In this document: positions 15,264 through 18,214 of the stretch, in pieces
Position numbering within the stretch: position 1 is the stretch's first letter
Layout of the letters: every line of letters begins with the position of its first letter
Source of the DNA: JAWSUT01 sp033549345
Lineage (GTDB): Bacteria; Bacillota; Dethiobacteria; Dethiobacterales; Dethiobacteraceae
Length of the DNA: 18,214 nt
Assembly: GCA_033549345.1 (NCBI GenBank)
Contig: JAWSUT010000041.1
Span: forward strand, 1-18,214
Reading direction: 5' to 3'
Made by a program: the position numbers and the translations under genes
The notes under the pieces: model-generated
What the model was told of the DNA's origin: nothing
Databases searched by the model: none
Seen by the model: only the letters and a program-made list of their open reading frames with translations

Positions 15264-15461
15264 TTGTTTTACTACGTAGATTGTCCTGTATGTAAAAAAG
15301 ACCTGAGCGAATTTGTCTCACCGGAAAAATTCGAAGATGAAGAACCCGTATTCTGTATTCATTGCGAGACAAAACTCAGACTCCGGCTAACCGAGCAGGA
15401 AGATGAAGAAATGGGTGGCCTGTGCGGCATTTTCTGGTTTGAAAAATGGGACAAGGAATAG
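15264..15461 (+). CDS. Small double-CxxC (zinc-ribbon-like) protein
   Basis: A 65-residue acidic protein. Cys7-Pro-Val-Cys10 and Cys31-Ile-His-Cys34 form two knuckles of a likely zinc ribbon, and the tail is Glu/Asp-rich (LTEQEDEEMGG) with one further Cys53 and an aromatic end (FWFEKW). Such CPxC proteins are common in Clostridia, mostly without known role. The start is TTG 15264, behind GGGGGGAACAGAG. A terminator follows. Confidence 0.65.
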   Translation: MFYYVDCPVCKKDLSEFVSPEKFEDEEPVFCIHCETKLRLRLTEQEDEEMGGLCGIFWFEKWDKE

Positions 15462-15480
15462 ATGCCGGCAAAACAATACA

Positions 15481-15518
15481 AAAAAGCATGCCAATTCGTA
15501 AGAATAAGCATGCTTTTT
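15481..15518. terminator. Bidirectional terminator
   Basis: An 11-bp perfect stem AAAAAGCATGC / GCATGCTTTTT encloses a 16-base loop. It ends the small Cys-protein gene from the left and the coiled-coil gene from the right. Confidence 0.82.
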
Positions 15519-15521
15519 AAT

Positions 15522-15902
15522 TTATCGCGTCACCACTTTTTTTAACAAGGCAATATCATCTTCGTGGCGCAGTAGAGTCTTTTCCGTTTCCTTTTGAAAC
15601 CGCAGTGAGGCTGTTCTAAATTCAAGCAAACCGGCTGTCTGTTCATAAATGACCTCAACCTTGCCGCTAAGATTTTTCAGGTCATGTTGCATTTGTTGCT
15701 GGTTATTTTCCAGTGTATCCATCCGGCCTTCCAGCTTGTCCATGCGCCCATCCAGCTTGTCCATCCGGCCTTCCAGCTTGTCCATGCGCCCATCCAGCTT
15801 GTCCATCCGGCCTTCCAGCTTGTCCATGCGCCCGTCGAGCTTATCCATGCGCTGATCCAAGGAAGTAACTTTCTCCAGGATCTGGTTTAAAACTTTTTCC
15901 AC
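15522..15902 (-). CDS. Heptad-repeat coiled-coil protein
   Basis: 126 residues with no membrane segment. From about residue 15 to 68 the chain is a nearly perfect series of seven-residue units of the form RMDKLxG, alternating Asp and Glu before Gly, with Met and Leu in the a/d positions of a coiled coil. A second less regular helical part follows (QQMQHDLKNLSGKVEVIYEQ, then LLRHEDDIALLKKVV). It resembles the small coiled-coil hypotheticals common in Clostridia, some of which neighbour phage or regulatory genes. The start is GTG 15902, behind GGAGGG. Function is unknown; a rod-like oligomerising protein is the best description. Confidence 0.75.
   Translation of the reverse strand: MEKVLNQILEKVTSLDQRMDKLDGRMDKLEGRMDKLDGRMDKLEGRMDKLDGRMDKLEGRMDTLENNQQQMQHDLKNLSGKVEVIYEQTAGLLEFRTASLRFQKETEKTLLRHEDDIALLKKVVTR
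15718..15845. repeat. 42-bp tandem repeat (about three copies) in the coiled-coil gene
   Basis: The unit is 42 bases, built of two 21-base halves. CCAGCTTGTCCAT recurs every 21 bases and alternates between two following words (CCGGCCTT and GCGCCCAT). Each half encodes one heptad, so copy changes keep the frame and lengthen or shorten the coil by 14 residues. Confidence 0.9.
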
Positions 15903-15935
15903 ACATATCCCTCCAAAACCATATTGCCTGAAGAC

Positions 15936-15944
15936 ATTATAACA
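15936..15944 (-). promoter_or_regulatory. Extended -10 promoter of the coiled-coil gene
   Basis: On the minus strand TGTTATAAT reads as TGn plus a perfect TATAAT, 34 bases ahead of the GTG start. There is only a poor -35 (TGTAAC) at 17 bases. Extended -10 elements can work without one. Confidence 0.55.
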
Positions 15945-16044
15945 CGGAAACGGATTTGGTTACACCATTTTTCTCACCGCCAACAGAACATATGTTTGCA
16001 TATATTCTAGCATGGGCAGGCTGAATATGTCAAGGAAACGTAAT

Positions 16045-16069
16045 AAAAAAGCCGTGGTTATCCACGGCT
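16045..16069 (-). terminator. Terminator of the tRNA-Trp transcript
   Basis: An 8-bp stem AGCCGTGG / CCACGGCT with loop TTAT, followed on the minus strand by six T. It sits 16 bases beyond the CCA end of the tRNA fragment, so it is the original tRNA terminator left in place by the insertion. Confidence 0.85.
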
Positions 16070-16084
16070 AATAGAATTCATTTA

Positions 16085-16129
16085 TGGCAGGGGTGACGCG
16101 ACTCGAACACGCAACCAACGGTTTTGGAG
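16085..16129 (-). tRNA. tRNA-Trp(CCA) 3' fragment; attachment site of the element
   Basis: The minus strand reads the 3' 45 bases of a tRNA: anticodon loop CTCCAAA (anticodon CCA, Trp), the 3' anticodon stem, the T arm (GCGTG, TTCGAGT, CGCGT), acceptor strand CACCCCT, then GCCA. Upstream of the anticodon loop the match to tRNA-Trp stops abruptly and the D arm and 5' acceptor are missing, so this is not a working gene. It is what remains after an element integrated into the 3' half of the gene. The intact copy should lie at the element's other end, outside the window. Confidence 0.85.
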
Positions 16130-16236
16130 TGCGGTTAAATGTTTTGGGTCATATTCGGTATGGTTGGGAATGTGCCGTAGTTAAAGGGTTTATAAGTTTA
16201 TCGCTTCGGAATAATTCGGGAATATTGGGGACACTT

Positions 16237-16310
16237 CTGAATATATTGTCTCCAAGTTGTCCCCAGAGCTTGTCCACTACTTGACCGCAAACAGCCCATC
16301 CAACTTGTCC
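16237..16310. repeat. TTGTCC repeats near the attachment site (possible integrase arm sites)
   Basis: TTGTCC occurs at 16257-16262, 16270-16275 and 16305-16310, each preceded by A and C/G-rich bases. A GGGGACA inverted copy at 16237-16243 can pair with TGTCCCC at 16258-16264. Short repeats between the core site and the int gene are where integrase arm-type sites usually lie; the last copy falls within the 3' end of int and may be chance. Confidence 0.3.
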
Positions 16311-17662
16311 GCTGCTTCTTTGTCGGCACTCTTAAGGTGATGTGCATAGATATCCATTGTAGTGCTGATGTTGCTGTGGCCCAAGCGAGAGCTGATTGTC
16401 TTGGCATGGACACCTTGGCCGATTAAGAGCGTGGTTGAGGTGTGGCGTAATCCGTGAAAGTTAAGGTGGGGGAGATTGTGTCTGGCGAGGAATTGAGGGA
16501 ACCATTTACTGATTGTGTCAGGATGCATGGGCTGGCCGTCCCATGTTGTAAAAAGGCGGTTAGAGCCTTTCCATTTATTAATTCGGCTTGCTTTTTCTTC
16601 TCTTTGCCATGCCTGATACTTCTTCAGCAGAGCCATAACAGAAGCGGGAACTGATACAAGGCGCATATTTGTTTCGTTTTTAGGCTCCTTGGTTATAACT
16701 CCCTGGCCGGAAACGTATTGGCTGACCCGCTTAACATCCAGTGTGCATTTGTCAAAGTTAACATCGTCCCATTCCAGCCCCATTAACTCACCCCGGCGCA
16801 GGCCGGTCGCTATTGCCAGGACAATAATCGTTTTATAACCAAAGTTTGCTTCTGGTTCAGTATCCAGCGCTTTCAGAAGCGCAGCTGTCTGCTCTTCATC
16901 GTAGCAGGCTGCGGCCTTTCTTTTAACTTTGGGAGGCTTAACCCTTGCTGCAGGGTTTGTTGCGATGATCTGCCACTGAACGGCTTGTGTAAAAAGGCTG
17001 GACAGCAACCGGTGGTGATGAAGGATTGTAGAGTTCGAAAGCGGCTCCGGTTCTCCCTGTAAGGTAAATGCTTCTTCCATCTTTATACCGAGAACCTTGC
17101 TAACGGCCATGGCAACGTTTCTTGAGGCAAGTTTACCCTTCAGCACACTGGACAGGGTTCTTTTGTCAATACCGGCTTTGTCCGCTATCTCCTTGGTTTC
17201 CATGCTAGTAATCTTAATTGCTTCCAGGAACTTAGGTTGAGCCAGGTATTTTCCATCCAATCTCACACCTGCTTCTGTAAGGTTGTTATAAAACTCCACC
17301 AGGTGTAGGGGCTTAATCTGTTCAAGGCGTAAGTGTCCCATAGCCGGAATAATCCGGCTTTCAAGCAGTTCTTTATACCTAGCGAGTGTCTTAGGGGCCA
17401 GTTGCTTTTCGGCGTGTTCTTTTAGCCAGCGTTCGGCGAAGCCTGCAAGGGTTAGCTTTGTGGCACCAATAAACATTCCAGCTTCAAGTTCCGCAATAAA
17501 TTTTGCTAGTTCCTTTTCAGCTTCTTTTCTGGCAGCTGTTTCGGATTTAGCAGTTGTGGTAATTGTTTTTGTTTTGCGGACCCTGTTCTTTTTTCCGTCA
17601 AAACCACATGAAACCGTTAAACGCCAAGAATTTTGCCCACGCCGTTCAATGGAGCCGGCCAT
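16277..17662 (-). CDS. int: Tyrosine recombinase (integrase) with an inserted HTH domain
   Basis: 461-residue site-specific recombinase, longer than the usual 370-400. Order: N-terminal arm-binding domain (about 1-60, GSIERRGQNSWRLTVSCG), core-binding helices (about 70-130), an inserted segment (about 140-207), the rest of the core-binding domain (LSNSTILHHHRLLSSLFTQA), and the catalytic domain. Catalytic residues seen are Arg289 (ATGLRRGE), a Lys at 325 or 328, His403 and Arg406 (HGLRHTS), His429 (LGHSNIS) and Tyr439 (MDIYAHH), so it should be active. The insert contains a helix-turn-helix pattern (TKEIADKAGIDKRTLSSVLKG) like Cro/XRE regulators. The ATG at 17662 has AGGGAGG ahead. It points toward the tRNA-Trp attachment site, its likely target. 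Confidence 0.93.
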   Translation of the reverse strand: MAGSIERRGQNSWRLTVSCGFDGKKNRVRKTKTITTTAKSETAARKEAEKELAKFIAELEAGMFIGATKLTLAGFAERWLKEHAEKQLAPKTLARYKELLESRIIPAMGHLRLEQIKPLHLVEFYNNLTEAGVRLDGKYLAQPKFLEAIKITSMETKEIADKAGIDKRTLSSVLKGKLASRNVAMAVSKVLGIKMEEAFTLQGEPEPLSNSTILHHHRLLSSLFTQAVQWQIIATNPAARVKPPKVKRKAAACYDEEQTAALLKALDTEPEANFGYKTIIVLAIATGLRRGELMGLEWDDVNFDKCTLDVKRVSQYVSGQGVITKEPKNETNMRLVSVPASVMALLKKYQAWQREEKASRINKWKGSNRLFTTWDGQPMHPDTISKWFPQFLARHNLPHLNFHGLRHTSTTLLIGQGVHAKTISSRLGHSNISTTMDIYAHHLKSADKEAADKLDGLFAVK

Positions 17663-17754
17663 AAGATAACCTCCCTTAGGTAATAAAATTAGGGGGATAC
17701 GTAATCTTCACAATACAAAAATAGTAAAAGAAATAAAAAAACAAAGAAAAAGTG

Positions 17755-17783
17755 TTGACTTAATTTTAACGTAAGTGTAAGAT
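17755..17783 (+). promoter_or_regulatory. Sigma-A type promoter for the element's leader RNA and xis-like gene
   Basis: TTGACT (17755-17760) and TAAGAT (17778-17783) have a 17-base spacer inside an AT-rich stretch. Transcription should begin near 17790. AACGTA (17768-17773), within the spacer, has an inverted copy TACGTT at 17796-17801, flanking the -10 and start; this pair may be an operator. Confidence 0.65.
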
Positions 17784-17789
17784 AAAGTC

Positions 17790-17885
17790 AAAACATACGT
17801 TCCCCCACGGGGAATTGTGAGCCTCTTAGAAGGCCGAATGTCGATGCGCAGAAACTCTGGGTGCCGATTGTTCGGCCTTTTTGTT
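17790..17885 (+). ncRNA. Candidate structured small RNA or attenuator leader
   Basis: The ~95-base transcript expected from the promoter folds into two hairpins. The first is TTCCCC-CAC-GGGGAA (17800-17814). The second is a long terminator-like arm: AAGGCCGAA (17830-17838) pairs perfectly with TTCGGCCTT (17871-17879). Above a small internal loop, 17841-17852 pairs with 17856-17867 at ten of twelve positions (two of them G-U) around an AAC loop. A T run follows. It could be a free small RNA or a leader that stops most transcripts before the excisionase-like gene 45 bases on. I recognise no known RNA family. Confidence 0.5.
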
Positions 17886-17929
17886 TTGCTAAACAGAAAG
17901 GATTACGATGGCAGAAAGGAGACTGAAGT

Positions 17930-18142
17930 ATGAGAGCAACCTTAACCGCCAAAGAAGCCGCAGAGTATTTAGGGGTTAGCTACTGGTTGATTCTAGAATT
18001 GGTTAAGAGAAAAGAACTGGGTTGTATTCGGGCGGGGGGCCGGGTTCTGTTTAGGCAAAGCTCCCTGGATGAATGGATGGATCAGCAGGAAAGTTCAGTT
18101 CGGCAGGAGCCCCAGCGTGGTGTTCTGAGGAGAATCCAATGA
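17930..18142 (+). CDS. Excisionase-like HTH protein
   Basis: A 70-residue DNA-binding protein of the excisionase/HTH_17 type: LTAKEAAEYLGVSYWLILELVKRKELGCIRAGGRVLF-like winged helix (about 5-41, in two parts), then the SSLDEWMDQQE helix (44-54) and a basic tail. Such proteins bend DNA at att sites to drive excision or act as small regulators. It is divergent from int across a 267-base control region. The ATG follows AAAGGAGA. An ATG at 17908 is in another frame. Confidence 0.82.
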   Translation: MRATLTAKEAAEYLGVSYWLILELVKRKELGCIRAGGRVLFRQSSLDEWMDQQESSVRQEPQRGVLRRIQ

Positions 18143-18214
18143 TAAACTGCCGTTTTCTTAGCGGCTATTGAGACTAACTATATGAAGTCAAGGGTAATTT
18201 TCAAGGGATAAAGC

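Larger units (their letters stand above)
16085..18214. mobile_element. Left end of an integrative element inserted in tRNA-Trp
   Basis: The tRNA-Trp 3' fragment marks the boundary. Next to it lies a tyrosine recombinase facing the attachment site, then a divergent promoter, a folded leader RNA and an excisionase-like gene, which is the usual end of a prophage or conjugative element. No structural or transfer genes are visible before the window ends, so the kind of element is undecided. Confidence 0.8.

Noticed and set aside
15718..15845. CRISPR-like repeats
   Set aside because: The period is 42 bases with no unique spacers, and it encodes protein heptads in frame.
16085..16129. A functional tRNA
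   Set aside because: The D arm, 5' acceptor strand and 5' side of the anticodon stem are missing.
16237..16264. Terminator of int
   Set aside because: The GGGGACA inverted repeat has no T run on the minus-strand side; kept only as possible arm sites.
18143..18214. Terminator after the excisionase-like gene
   Set aside because: GCCG/CGGC gives only a 4-bp stem with no T run.

Overview
The window looks like chromosomal DNA from a spore-forming, probably anaerobic Firmicute of the Clostridia (Peptococcaceae or Thermoanaerobacterales-like). The grounds are strong Shine-Dalgarno sites, frequent TTG and GTG starts, a YhcN/YlaJ-type sporulation lipoprotein, a YpmA-like small protein, a YuaF/FloT-like pair, and oxygen-independent handling of S-adenosylmethionine (SAM) by-products. 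No rRNA, CRISPR array or insertion sequence was recognised. The first ~420 bases hold no gene I can name.

Region 1 (428-5513, + strand) is a tight operon ending at a bidirectional terminator: AhcY-type hydrolase, a 5'-methylthioadenosine/methylthioinosine phosphorylase homologue, MtnA isomerase, a FucA-like class II aldolase, and an MtaD/DadD-type amidohydrolase (deaminase of S-adenosylhomocysteine (SAH), methylthioadenosine (MTA) and 5'-deoxyadenosine). Together they could take all three dead-end SAM products through deamination, phosphorolysis, isomerisation and aldol cleavage to dihydroxyacetone phosphate (DHAP), a small aldehyde, hypoxanthine and homocysteine. Two active-site substitutions (Asn/Gly for the two adenine-reading Asp in the phosphorylase; Lys in the purine pocket of AhcY) fit 6-oxopurine substrates, so deamination may come first, as known in Methanocaldococcus jannaschii.

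Region 2 (5549-6079, - strand) is the sporulation lipoprotein, with a possible forespore promoter. Divergent from it, a near-consensus sigma-A promoter drives surE, a ypmA-like gene, rtcB, deoC and a tiny tautomerase (6239-9487), closed by a GC-rich terminator. An iron-containing alcohol dehydrogenase (9590-10756) follows; it could reduce the aldehydes released by the two aldolases. Next come a membrane-anchored protein of unknown function, an NfeD-like/flotillin pair, and a convergent D-amino-acid aminotransferase whose last codons lie inside the shared terminator hairpin. Three small genes follow: a three-helix membrane protein, a double-CxxC protein, and a heptad-repeat coiled-coil protein encoded by a 42-bp tandem repeat.

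Region 3 (16085-18214) is the left end of an integrative element inserted in a tRNA-Trp gene. It shows the displaced 3' part of the tRNA (with its terminator), a tyrosine recombinase with a helix-turn-helix domain inserted in its core-binding region, a promoter plus a strongly folded candidate RNA, and an excisionase-like gene. The element continues beyond the window.
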